A stretch of 64,000 nucleotides of DNA from Mytilus trossulus (Eukaryota; Mollusca; Bivalvia; Mytilida; Mytilidae), in the NCBI RefSeq assembly GCF_036588685.1, contig NC_086375.1, forward strand, positions 47,438,955-47,502,954, written 5' to 3'. Under the pieces are notes generated by a model that was not told where the DNA came from, searched no databases, and worked only from the letters and a program-made list of their open reading frames with translations. Positions 12,461-24,637 of this stretch are shown here, piece after piece. Every line of letters begins with the position of its first letter. Within the stretch, counting starts at the first letter, position 1. Made by a program: the position numbers and the translations under genes.

Positions 12461-12706
12461 ATGTCTCTTCTCTTCAATTTCAGGAGTCGACACAGCATAA
12501 TCATCAAATCTTCATCCTTCAAATTGAAAAAGCAGATCGTTACTAAATTATAACTACCAAATTAAAAAGGAAAATATATATATAGTATAATTCATATAAT
12601 GTTTTTCCTTCGAATTTAAAAATCCCATCGATAAGAGAAACCGCTATAGAATATTCAATAATAACAATCAATTTGAAAAATTTTAGTAGTTCCAAGCTTA
12701 CTTATA

Positions 12707-13120
12707 GGGAAAATGGTACTAATACATTTTTCCAGCATTAGGTTGGCCTTTTGTGTACCCAAGGCAGATAAAGGAGTCAAATTAGGATCGCTGTGATGGG
12801 ATGAAAGGGTTACACTTATTTTTTATTTACCTTTGAATAAGTGCAGTGTGTATATTTACAATATTTTTGAAACATTTTGAAATATTTTCAAGAGAATAAT
12901 TTGCAAAGACTTAAATATTTAAAATTTGGTGTAAAATTACTGTGGGCATGGATAACATAATCATGCTCCGTTAGAAGTTGGTCATGATACTATTTGGCTT
13001 CAATTTTTAAGTACTCATACCACACATAACTGTTTTGTCCAGGTTTTTATTATAAAAAGTGGTAAATTTAGAAAAAGTTAATATTGTCGCCTATGCCAGA
13101 ATAAATAGTACCGTTTTCCC
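12707..13120. mobile_element. TIR-bearing non-autonomous element (class unknown)
   Basis: GGGAAAATGGTACTA at the left is matched by TAGTACCGTTTTCCC at the right (14 of 15 paired). The 414-bp interior is AT-rich without a frame. I see no convincing target-site duplication. Confidence 0.45.
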
Positions 13121-13289
13121 TTTATCTAGTGAAAAAACTTAAAATAAAAAACGTCGTATGATTACCAATCACGTACATGTAGATGTTGTTTTTTTTAATA
13201 ATCGAAAAACGGTTCAGTATTAATAGTTGCCAGCTCCAGTACCGAGTGGTAATATGAAAAGGCACTAGATTTGTATTTTAAAATTAGAT

Positions 13290-14080
13290 TATATGGAAGA
13301 CTAACAGAAAAAAATGGGTCATATATTGTAATTGGATATTTGCACATTGGATAAACCAATTACTCCGGACCTCCACTTACTATGTATATTGAACGCTTTA
13401 TATACGTGGTATATTGATAGGTCGCAAAAATTCAAAGGCAAATTTTAAAAATTGTGTTTCATATATTAGTATAAAAAGGAGTATACAACTATTATAATGT
13501 ATCAAATAAGTTGCCTTTTTCGTCAATCTAAGTATAAAATGTTTCAAAATAATATTGGCTTAAACACTTTTGATTTGAAATTAAAATAAGTTGATTCAAA
13601 TGATTCAAAGGGAAATAATTTCAGGGAAATAAAAGTACCTCATTAGTTTTAATATATTAGCTTTTAAAAATGGGAGTAGTCTGAAATAGTATTACCACTA
13701 GAGATATAAGGTATGTTTTTTTTGACAGAATACTTTTAAATAAGAGAAGCAGTAGCATAGCAATTTTTGTTATGAATAGCAAAGTTTTTACACGAACGTA
13801 TGTTTTATTTTATACATGTTTAATAAAGAAGGAACAAAAAGACACAATTACAGTACGTTTGTTAAAGCACTATTACAATGACAAATTGAGGCCATGATAA
13901 CAAAAATGACAGCAAACAAACTAAGGAATGTATTCATGCAGAAGATAACATGTTGGAGAAAGGTTGAATTTTTAATAAACTATATGTATACAATTTCAAA
14001 ACGAAAGTAACTTACCTAAGCATACCTCGGGTTATCTCTCTTTGAGCAATACGTACATGTAGCTTACATGAATATTATTT
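13290..14080. repeat. Non-coding duplicated module, copy 3
   Basis: Contains AAAAAATGGGTCATATATTG, ACCAATTACTCCGGACCTCC, CAAAGGGAAATAATTT and AAAACGAAAGTAACTTACCT in the same order as copies 1 and 2. Confidence 0.55.
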
Positions 14081-14665
14081 AGTAGTTAGAGATGTAATAT
14101 AGATGCATTTAATAAACGATAGAGAGGGTTAACATTTATTTGTGGTAGAGAAAGAGTACTGCAAACAATTATACCAATGAGTAGTGCTTAACTAGACGAA
14201 CTGCTTGGTTGATACGAATAAAATCTATATTGGATAAATATTGAATTGGTATATCATGTATATAGCCTTTTAAACATAAATTTTGCAGAAATGATAGTAT
14301 ACACACATATTTTATTCGTGTGTAGTTCAGAACTACCAGGTATATTCAGTTGAAAAGATCTGTTATGTGTTAAACAGATCCAGATTCGATAGTTCTCACA
14401 ACAAAATAACGTAAAAAAATGGAATTTACAGAGTTCATGTATAAAAGAAGTTAATAATGTGCCATTCATAATATAAGATCTATTAGAGATTATATAAAAT
14501 AACTTATGAAAATAATGATAGTGCAACATATCACAACAACCGCCAAAACCAGTTTGCTTCAAGAAAAAAAAAGCCAACATACAAACATATGCATGCTAAA
14601 AATTACATAATTACATTCTGTTTATATTGGAATTATTTTACAAATTCATTTGTCGATATCCTTTA

Positions 14666-15103
14666 TTTATCCTGATTTAGGGCAATTTCTCACAATTTGA
14701 TTGGCTGATATTGTCCAAATAAATTTCAGTACAATTTTTTATTACGTCAATAGAATTATCTCCCTTATCTATTACGTCAATTGGGATTATCTCCCTTCTA
14801 CCATTGTCCTAATAATATTTTTTTTTTAAATGAGTTGCTTCATAGTCCTAATATTTTAATTTTTCACAGTTTTAGATTAAATATCTGAAATATATTTGGT
14901 TGATATTGTCATTATATTGAATTTAAATATAATAATATGTAATATAACAAAATCAGGATAAATTCGTTACACAGTGTTCAATTGTCCTAATACGGAATTT
15001 ATCGGGTCAATAAAATTCATATCGGGTTTGGCTTCGCCTCACCCGATATGAATTTTATTGACCCGATAAATTCTCGTATTAGAACAATTACACACTGTGT
15101 AAC
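14666..15103. mobile_element. Nested foldback element with a perfect 32-bp hairpin
   Basis: Bases 14996-15027 and 15041-15072 are perfect reverse complements (32 bp) around a 13-nt loop. Pairing continues with few mismatches out to GTTACACAGTG (14966) and CACTGTGTAAC (15103). A second pair, TTTATCCTGATTT (14666-14678) and AAATCAGGATAAA (14950-14962), encloses the left neighbour. A near-direct duplication of ATTACGTCAAT..ATTATCTCCCTT lies at 14743-14798. Confidence 0.7.
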
Positions 15104-15477
15104 TAATAGTATTGTATTTTTCTCGAGTTGCTGACACCATGATCAGAATACAAAATTTAGTTATCAAATTGTTTTTCATGATTTCTGACTATTGAAAAGT
15201 ATATACAGCGCGAAAATGTCACACTTTATCTAATTTAAACTAAACTTACATAATTTCAATCCTTTATTCATGTTATTGTTATTTTTTCTAAATGCATTCA
15301 ATTTCGCTCGCAAGTCTAAAAAAAAAAGGGGGTGTATAACAACATATATCTTTATTCTCAGAAACAAAGTTACAAAGGTATAGGTATATGTAGGCACCAC
15401 ATCTCTTTTTATGTATAACTTTTTTTGTCAAATAAAACTGTGATCTTTATTTTTTTTAATTGTAATTGTAGTATGAA

Positions 15478-15617
15478 ATTGAGAATGGAAATGGAGAACT
15501 TGTCAAAGAGACAACAATCCGACCAAAGAGGAGACAAAAACCGACGGCCACAATGGGTCTTCAACGTAGCGAAAAAAAATCCCACACCCGGAGGTGGAAC
15601 TCACCTGGCCCCTAAAT
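15478..15617 (-). repeat. Dispersed repeat family R3 copy, inverted
   Basis: Starts GAGAATGGAAATGGAGAACT and ends CACCCGGAGGTGGAACTCAC then CTGGCCCCTAAA, the reverse complement of the 10761 copy. A short frame here is repeat-derived. Confidence 0.6.
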
Positions 15618-15722
15618 GAAATTGTGTTACAAGTTCAGTGAAAATTGACATTACACTATATTGGGAATGTTTTGCTCCAATTAAAGGTTCAAGTGTAGGC
15701 TTAATTGTAACGAGAAAACAAC

Positions 15723-15745
15723 GGGGGGGGGGGGGGGGGGGGGGG
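15723..15745. repeat. Poly-G run of 23
   Basis: Uninterrupted G homopolymer in an AT-rich region; assembly length may be unreliable. Confidence 0.85.
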
Positions 15746-16084
15746 AATTCAAATTTCGTAACCGGCTGCAACAAATACACTTGCTTAACTATTTGTCAGA
15801 TATGCTCTGGACCGGTTTCTAAACACAGGTACTTGTCTCCGAAAAAAATGATCCTATGTTCTTCAATATGTTTAAGTACATATGTTTTCCAAAGAAAATT
15901 TGAACGCTTATTACTAAAAAAAACGGTATAAGGTCAGCATGTCTGAGTGTATCGCATACCTTTAAAAGACTAGCTCAAGTACGTACAGATTTTTTCAGTC
16001 ATTTAATTCATGTCATCACAGAATTCCGTACTAAAATAAGTTATGCAGAAATACTAACACTACATTTATAATTATATTATTGCA

Positions 16085-16580
16085 ATAAAAAGATGGGTCG
16101 TATTTTACAAATGGGTGTGAAGCAGAGGATAACCCAATTGCCCCGGACCTCCACTTGCAATAGTGAATAAACCCTTATTATACTAAGTAAATTCATAGAT
16201 AACAAAACCACAACCTGGATGATATTTACATATTCACAAGAACCCATTCAATAAATTGATATAAATAAGTATTTACACCTAGCGTGCTACAAAAACATAG
16301 TCGTGTTTCATTTTTCTAAGTATCAAATAATGTATTATATAAAACAAAACAATGGTTCAAATTTGAATGAAGAAAAACCTGATTGAAATGTTTCGAAGGG
16401 AAATAATCCGTGTCCAAATCTTATGTATACTTACATATAATCCCAAAATAACCAATTGGTTTACCTATATCTATATATAGTAAATTTTAAATTATAAAAC
16501 ATGAAATTTTTAAGTAAAAATAGATTGTTTTTTTTACAGAATTTTATTTTTATAATGCCAAAATAAAATTATTTTTGTGG
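16085..16580. repeat. Non-coding duplicated module, copy 4
   Basis: Contains AAGATGGGTCGTATTTTACA, CAATTGCCCCGGACCTCCAC and AATGTTTCGAAGGGAAATAA. The distal third seen in copies 1-3 is less clear. Confidence 0.5.
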
Positions 16581-18799
16581 AATATAATAAAGCACCAGCA
16601 ACCCAGCAACACGAAACAATAAAGTATATACTTGATCAGTAACTGTTGCATAATATTTTTTTTAAGTTGAATGACATACTTTTGTTTAATTGAATAAAAC
16701 TAGAGTTATTCCTCTTCATACAACAGACTCTCTCTTCCTCCTATTGGTTGTTCTTACTTAAGTAATTTAAAAATCTTAACGTATCAATAAAAAAATATTG
16801 ACTTCAGCAATAAAAAGTAGTTTTTTTTGTTGTTTTTTTCATTGAATTTTCATCATCATTTGTATGTTTGTCTTCTGCCGGATTCATATTGATTGAAATG
16901 CCCTTTGTGGGTCATATAATTTTTAATGAAAAATATTTGTAATTTATCACGAGCAGTAAATTGGATTTTTCAATATATCAATCGCGAAGGTGCCAGAGCA
17001 AAATTAAAACAAACGTCCGAGTTGTCATTATTAGTTGAACTAACTATTTAAATGAAAGAAAACATCAAAATGTCATGTATTATTCGCCTAATTTGTCTGT
17101 TTCTAGATTAAAACAATAATGAGAAAAGTTCCAACTCCCACAATACATAGTTCTAGGATCTTCTAGCAGGGACTAAAATCAATGATAACGAGGGGCATCT
17201 GCTCGAATGTGTCGGACGTATAACTACGCAGCGAGCACCGGTTTACAAAGTGGGGCATTAATTTCGATCCCATTGAAGGTATGGTGATACCTTATTTCCA
17301 AGTAAAGATTTGCAATAACTGTCTCACTCCGACCCAATGCCGACTACGAGTCACAGCAAGACAGTTTAAATGAAGGGGGTATTTCAAAAACAACAAAAAT
17401 ATTTTAAACATTGTGCTGTAAACATTATAATACTAATTGAAAAGTTCGCTCGGCGATTTACAAAACTCTCAACTTCAACAATGGCTTTTAGTTTGTGAAG
17501 ATGATGCTTTTAAAAAGTTCCCATGACTTATAGCATTTTAAAACGACATCAACATGTTCAACAAAAACTCGGTATTCTATAATTAGTCTATTAAAGAGCT
17601 TAGATTCATCTGAAAGTGATGAAACTTTTATGGTTCAAAGTTGTCGTTGTGCAAATGAGTAATAAAAACAACATATTTTATGAAAACAACAAAATACGAA
17701 AAGTCAAACAATCATAAAACAACGAATTTAAAAAAAAAAAAGATGTGGTATGGTTTCCAATAAAGCAAATTCCCACCAGAAACCAAATGATTTAGGTGTT
17801 TAAAACTACAAAATGTATAGTTCTGAATACAGATTTCAACAATGAGTTAACGACATGTGTATGAGAAATTCGCAGATGACTGTTGTAAATTAAACGTATG
17901 TCTCTTTCCAAAACATTTTCAATTTCCATTGGCAGTCGAAATTGCCGCCCTCCATCCCAATCTATCAGATTTCACAAACCTAATCTCTTTGTACTCGTCC
18001 TTCATTATATATACTGCACTAGATTGGGACATATATATTTAAAGTCCTTAAAGTTATCATAGACAAAAAATGGCTTTTATATTCAACATCAGCGAGCTGT
18101 ATGTTTGATGCTGAATTTCAGACTACAGATATTGTTCAGCGATGGTTATCCTGGAAAACCAACTTTTGCACGATATTGTCGTCAATGACCTATGAGTACT
18201 GATTTACAACTATTCTATACCTAAACGCGACGACCTATGTAAAGTACATTAAAAGTATACAATTTAAAAGTCTTATGCCATTTTAATAAATAGATAGAGA
18301 GCTTATAGTCGATGAAATAAACATAATACATTGATTAGCTACTAATGAATCCTCCGCAAGTACTTCTATAAAAAATATCTGGTTCAGCTTTGTCCTTCTC
18401 ATTTACGTTCTCAAGGTTGAAATTTTGTACATTTAATAACCAAACTTTACCAAACGGTTTATTTCATTTATTGTCGATATTTTAAACAATAAAAGTTTTC
18501 CATAGTCTAATCTCGTAAGAAAATCTGTAAATAATATTAACAAAATATTTGTAGCGTTTAGTCCGTAAAATTGTGTTTTGTATATACTAAAGTCTTTACA
18601 CAGGAATCGAAAAGCTAAATTGTAACTACATCATGCATTTTCTGTATCGGCTTGTAAATATTTTAACAGAAAAAAATGTTTGGGATTGAGAAATATGCTG
18701 CTGATAACATATCTAGATTAAAACAAAATGGTCATAAAAAAGAGTATATAATGTTAGAATAGAAGACTGGCTTAATTCCACAGTCCATGCCATTTTTCA
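16581..18799. other. No gene seen
   Basis: AT-rich, many stops in all frames, and no domain or clear repeat I can name. Confidence 0.5.
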
Positions 18800-19920
18800 G
18801 TTAATACCACAGTACAAACAGAGGGAAGGATTGAACAAACAGTAACAGAATATAAAATGAGGGAAGAATTAAACAAACATGGCAACAGTAAACAGAGGAA
18901 AGCATTGAATAAACAGTACCACATAATAATCAGAGGAAAGCATTGAACAAACAGCACCATACTGGCATAGTATAAACAGAGGGAAAAATTGAACAAACAG
19001 TAGCATAGTGTAAACAAAAGAAGCATCGAACAAAAAGTACCACAGTATAAACAGAGGGAAGAATTAAACAAACATGGCAACAGTAAACAGAGGAAAGCAT
19101 TGAACAAACAGTGCCACATTATAATCAGAGGAAAGCATTGAACAAACAGCACCATACTGGCATAGTATAAACAGAGGGAAAAATTGAACAAACAGTAGCA
19201 TAGTGTAAACAAAAGAAGCATCGAACAAAAAGTACCACAGTATAAACAGAGGGAAGAATTAAACAAACATGGCAACAGTAAACAGAGGAAAGCATTGAAC
19301 AAACAGTACCACATTATAATCAGAGGAAAGCATTGAACAAACAGCACCATACTGGTATAGTATAAACATAGGGAAAAATTGAACAAACAGTAGCATAGTG
19401 TAAACAAAAGAAGCATCGAACAAAAAGTACCACAGTATAAACAGAGGGAAGAATTAAACAAACATGGCAACAGTAAACAGAGGAAAGCATTGAACAAACA
19501 GTACCACATTATAATCAGAGGAAAGCATTGAACAAACAGCACCATACTGGTATAGTATAAACATAGGGAAAAATTGAACAAACAGTAGCATAGTGTAAAC
19601 AAAAGAAGCATCGAACAAAAAGTACCACAGTATAAACAGAGGGAAGAATTAAACAAACATGGCAACAGTAAACAGAGGAAAGCATTGAACAAACAGTACC
19701 ACATTATAATCAGAGGAAAGCATTGAACAAACAGTACCACATTATAATCAGAGGAAAGCATTGAACAAACAGCACCATACTGGCATAGTATAAACAGAGG
19801 GAAAAATTGAACAAACAGTAACATACAAAAAATGTAGTGTAAACAAAAGAAGCATCGAACAAAAAGTACCACAGTATAAACAGAGGGCAGCATTGAACAA
19901 ACATGGCAACAGTAAACAGA
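18800..19920. repeat. 195-bp higher-order tandem repeat made of about 39-bp subunits
   Basis: The block AGTACCACAGTATAAACAGA recurs at 19036, 19231, 19426 and 19621, exactly 195 bp apart, then at 19865 (an extra subunit and small insertion). Each 195-bp unit contains five related subunits with variants of GAGGAAAGCATTGAACAAAC and ACAGTACCAC. Edge units are less regular. Since 195 is divisible by three and the minus strand of the unit has no stop in one frame, a long spurious frame (19893-18772) results. Confidence 0.9.
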
Positions 19921-19960
19921 CTTACTGGTGCGATTTGAAATGTTTTTTTTTCTCCCAATT

Positions 19961-20087
19961 TAGAGCCAGCTGAAGCCCGCCTCCGAGTGCGGGATTTTCT
20001 TGCTGTGTTGAGGTTTAATGCTGTTTTCTGCTCTTTGATCGGGTTGTTGATTCTTTGACACATTCAACGTTTCGATCCTTAATTTTT
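19961..20087 (+). repeat. Dispersed repeat family R3 copy abutting the 195-bp satellite
   Basis: GAGCCAGCTGAAGCCCGCCT, CCGAGTGCGGGATTTTCTTG and TTTGACACATTCAACGTTTC. It starts about 40 bp after the satellite ends. Confidence 0.6.
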
Positions 20088-22584
20088 TATATAAATCTTA
20101 TTCGTGTACTGATATTTAGTGGCCCATATTTTAAAGTTATTTTCAAGTTTTTAAGTTATATGCTTTTTCTTCTGTGCTCTCGACATAAGTCCAATAAAAA
20201 AATTAAAATAAATTTTATATTGTTTAACATATATTGCTGCAATTTTCACTAAAAGGTTATCAAATACATTTGAAAGTGAAGTAAATTAAGCGGTTGTTTT
20301 TACACGCTTGTCCTTGGAAATGCTTTGTATTCAATTTGCTTCTGCCTCATATAAACTTTGTAATTTGTCGAATCATCATTTAAGAGTAAATAAATTTAAA
20401 CTGAATGACCCATTTAATGATTTCTACTTAGCGGTCACAAAGTTGTGGTCAATCATTTAGGATTTTTTCAAGTCATTCTGCTAAGGGGCTAGTGGGGTAT
20501 TAGGTGGCTTATGAATACAAGAAAGTACAGCAAAATATCAACAAACTTCAAACTTCAATATAAAGAAGGTCAGACAGTGTATATAGAAAAGAAAATAAAA
20601 GATTCTTTTGGGCAAGTTGGTGTCAGTAATATGAAAAAAAATATATAATTTCTAAAACAGTTAAATAAAAATGTTGCAAAGAAATTTTATTTGAGCTGTT
20701 TCATTTTATTTAAAACATTCTGATACCAAATGAAAACTCATAATTTTTTGTACACTTTCATATTGCAGTTTTGGAAGTCAATCAAGTACACAAAAAACGC
20801 TTGTGGAGAATAAGTTGTTTTTGTAATAATATAACTATTGCTTTGCATAATGCACGGCCATTAGATTTTATTGAAAGTCATCAATGGCATAATAACATAT
20901 AGATTAATTTGAACTCGGATAAACATGTTTTCACATTTTAATATACAATGCAAGTAATTATATTCGTCATAGAATAAATGAATAACTCAAATAACTTGAG
21001 AAACAACATTATATATAAAAGCCTAAATATGTGTTATTCTATCTAAAAACTAAGTTTGTATTAGAGAAAATATTTGCAATATCATAGTTTTCACATAAAC
21101 ACACGCCAAGGTAAAGTAAACTAATGTAGTGGAATAAACCAAATTCCAAACCTCACTTTGTAAACATATATCTGTTAATATCGATAGTTATTTAATTTGG
21201 TTTTCATTATTAGAAATACTTGCACTAAATTCCTGGTACACGACCAACAATGCATTAAGACAAAGCAAATAAACAAGTCTCAGAGATTACTAGCAGTTCC
21301 CAATCCTGTAAAAATCAACAACAATGACAACGCACATGAAAACACAGCATAACTATTGTCTCAATAGACTAGTATGTAATGTAGGTGAAAAACTTGTGAT
21401 AAAAATGTCTACAAAAATGCACGAAGCAAGATATAAACTCAAATTCAAACTTGTCTTAGTTTGAAAATAAAAAAAAAACGAAATTTATCTGAATTTCAAC
21501 AAAGCTACAAATTACGAAAAAAGAAACAAATTACTCGCCGGAATTGACGTCTTACATACTTGTATTACTGCAGCGAAGAGGTGATTTTCTTTACAATTTT
21601 ACAAAAGCTCATTAAACACAATTTATTTTGTGTTAAGAGAGAGTATGATATGAGCATTGCTTTTTTGACATACATTTTTCCAACTTTCTCGAAACTTAGC
21701 CTACATTTCCCTTATTATACAGGAACAAGAAAGTTTTGAAACGTTAAATTTATTAATTTTCCCCCTTGTTTTCCATCGAACAATCATTTTTTTTCTTCAA
21801 GGAATTTAGTATCGTAATATTTAAATGCTGAAAATGTTATACTAAAAAAATTCTTTTGTTCTCATTTCATTGTATTCTTTTTTAACTAGCATTTTGGTTC
21901 CAGGGATATTTCAAAACCACCGAGTAAAAAAAATAATTTAGCAGTACTATTTCTTTCGAGGCACGCATTGCAAAATTATTATTCGTTTGACGTTATAAAT
22001 TTAATAAGGCTGTTATTTGGTTGTAGTTCTTTTTTTTTGTATATGTGTTTATTTTTGTTTTGACTTATTAATAAGATCATTGTGTATGTAAAGTTATTTT
22101 CTTTCAACAAGCCCCTTATGTTTAATATGCATTTTAAATTGTCATATCTGTAATGTCTGCTGCGGAACACCAATAAAAGACTACAACAACCATCCTGTTT
22201 CCAACGCATTATAAGTTCGATAGTATGATGTGAATAAAATGAGGTGTAGAAATACACCAATGATTCATTCTACCCCCTCCCTCCCAAAAAAAAAAAACAA
22301 CCCAAAAGTATATAGGTAGGAATCAAGTTTACGGTGGGTTCAAAATCTATAGCAGATTCCTGATTTAAGCCAAATGTGACGTGCCATAAATCTTTTTTAC
22401 AATCCGAATATATATCAAATGTACATATTCTATTCAAAAGTTCTGGCATATATAAGTGCACTACCCAATCATTCGCAAATGCACTTTTTGTCGATTTGAT
22501 AAGGAATGTTCTTCACTTTGGAAATGTGCTATATAGTGTCAAACTGCTAAGTTATTTGTCTAAAATTTTAAATCATAATTGATT
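20088..22584. other. No gene seen
   Basis: Short frames only (under about 95 codons), without domain-like sequence or exon-like composition. Confidence 0.5.
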
Positions 22585-22962
22585 TCTGACATCGGGCTCG
22601 GACTTCGTTTGAACTGAGTTTTACTTTGCGTATTGATGTGTGTTTGTTTTTTCTAAATTGGCTAGAGGGGGATGGTTGAAACTCACAAAACATATTAAAC
22701 TCCGCTGTATTATGGCGCATGTCCCAAGTCAGGAACACCGGACCTTTGCTAATCTTGTATGTTGTTTTTGTCATTGCATTTATATGTTTTTGAGTTTACT
22801 AGTGTGAAGTTTATTTCACTGAACTAGTACACATTTGGTTAAGGGCCAGCTGAATTTTTGCTGTGTTGAAGACTTATTGGTGACCTTCGGTGTTTTCTGT
22901 CCTTTGGTCTGTTTTTGGGGTTTCTTTGATATATACTTTTCTCATTTTCATTCTCAATTTAA
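22585..22962 (+). repeat. Longer R3-type element (composite)
   Basis: Upstream block TCGGGCTCGGACTTCGTTTG and GTCCCAAGTCAGGAACACCG, then CACTGAACTAGTACACATTT and AAGGGCCAGCTGA joined to the R3 tail. This suggests that R3 copies at 10761 and 19961 are truncated forms of a longer element. Confidence 0.5.
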
Positions 22963-24375
22963 CTAAAAAGAAGATGTGAAATTTAAAAACATACTTAAAA
23001 TTATTTATAAAATGCCAATTTCAATGAGAAACTATTTAAAACTATGATTTCAGATTTCGTGACAGTTTAAAGTAGATTTAATAAACTAAATGACCCATTG
23101 CTTTATAGTATTTGCGTTGTCCACTCAGTGGTCATTTTATTACATTTTTATAATAAAATTAAATACCTGTGAAATTTTTAAAAAGATTGTCGTAAGAGGA
23201 TATTTTAAACCAAATTAGTGACATGAAATCTGAGCATGAAATGACGTATTTGGATACTAAGATTACTATTTAATGTTTTTGTTTTCCTCATTAAAACTTC
23301 ACAACAGTTACTAACGTTATTTGTCATTGTTTCTAGATGTGGGCAGCTAAGCCATCTTTCCTTCTCAGTTGAAATCTTACAAATGTATCACCATACTGTA
23401 ATGTTTTGTTAAATCTGTTTACTTTGCTTCTTTCCAATAACTTTTCTTTTTCGTTCACTTTAAATAAAAAGAAAACGGTTACAGAAAATTTCATAAATTG
23501 TCGGCGGGTAATTTCATGCATGGAGGATCTTTAGGTTAGATTTCCTGAAGATTTTTCGCAAATTCTAAAAAAAACCATTCCTGTTTTGTTCGGTTGCTGT
23601 CAATTCTCTAGAACATGAATAAATTCAAGGCATTATAGGCAAGGTGACCTTCTCGTGTGTGTAGCATGGTTTTTAATAAAAACCAATGCAACATTTGATT
23701 TCGAAAAAAAAGGTTTTTGTTTGTTATGGAAAACATATTTGATAGGGTATATTCTTTCTGTCCAAAAACATGCCTTCTCTCCACCCCTAGCAAAATATAA
23801 ATGCCTTTACTGATTAGGACAACGGCAGAATGAGATAAGGAAGAGCTTGTTATTTTCCTTCAACAAACATGTTTCGATCTATTATCTTGCTGGATACATG
23901 TATGTATGTTTTGTGCCTTTTTTATGTGTACTTTTGGGGGGTTCGAGATGCCAACTTTATCAAGTAAGTGCTAATCATAACTCATAGGTAAGCGAGGGAT
24001 AAATAGATAATCTAATTTAATCAGCAATTCTAAAATATATGAGTATTTAAATCAATGCAAAGAAAATAACTACTGAATAGCAAAATTTTGCCTATACGAA
24101 TCCTAAAATAAAACTGCAAACATCTCGCACGTCTACGTTTAGATCTTAGCTTTGTTATGAAAACTAATGCAATAACAAAAATGTTATTTTGCGTCCCTTT
24201 TTTATGGACCTGGAATAAATTGCAGTAACTTATTTTTCATGTGTTCCTTTTTTAATTGGTATATGTCATATTTTAAACTGTGTATTTTTTTTTCACTTAA
24301 TGTTGTTAAGCCTTGTAGAAGGCCAACACAATATTTAAAAATATAAGAATACACAGTATTTACATTTTTTTCATT
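22963..24375. other. No gene seen upstream of the RG-A 3' end
   Basis: Nothing recognisable. The RG-A 3'UTR probably ends near the AATAAA (minus strand) at about 24376-24381. Confidence 0.45.
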
Positions 24376-24637
24376 TTTATTGTATATAAATAAATTTGTA
24401 AATGCAACAGTTAACAATAAAAGATAACATTTGTAAATAATATACGAAAGTTGAACACAAAGAAATGTATAAATAACGTCTCGAAAATTGTAAAAAGTAA
24501 TTGCACAAGTCCAATGCATTAAGTTAGTAGGATTTGTAAAATAATGTCTCCACAAGTTGATAGCACCAAAATACGAAATTGAAGAGATGTTCTTGCAACA
24601 GTTAAAGCACAGTATTAATGTTTCTCTTCGTGGTAGT

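Noticed and set aside
12226-12546. 106-codon plus frame
   Set aside because: It runs through an R2 repeat copy and contains its landmark sequence.
14254-14580. 108-codon minus frame
   Set aside because: AT-rich non-coding composition with no motif, next to foldback repeats.
18772-19893. Minus-strand 373-codon open frame, hydrophobic and repetitive
   Set aside because: It follows from a 195-bp satellite unit (a multiple of three) without a stop in that frame. The composition is odd, and there is no domain or gene context.
18800-19920. CRISPR-like array
   Set aside because: There are no unique spacers between the repeats; subunits are contiguous variants of each other in a eukaryotic context.
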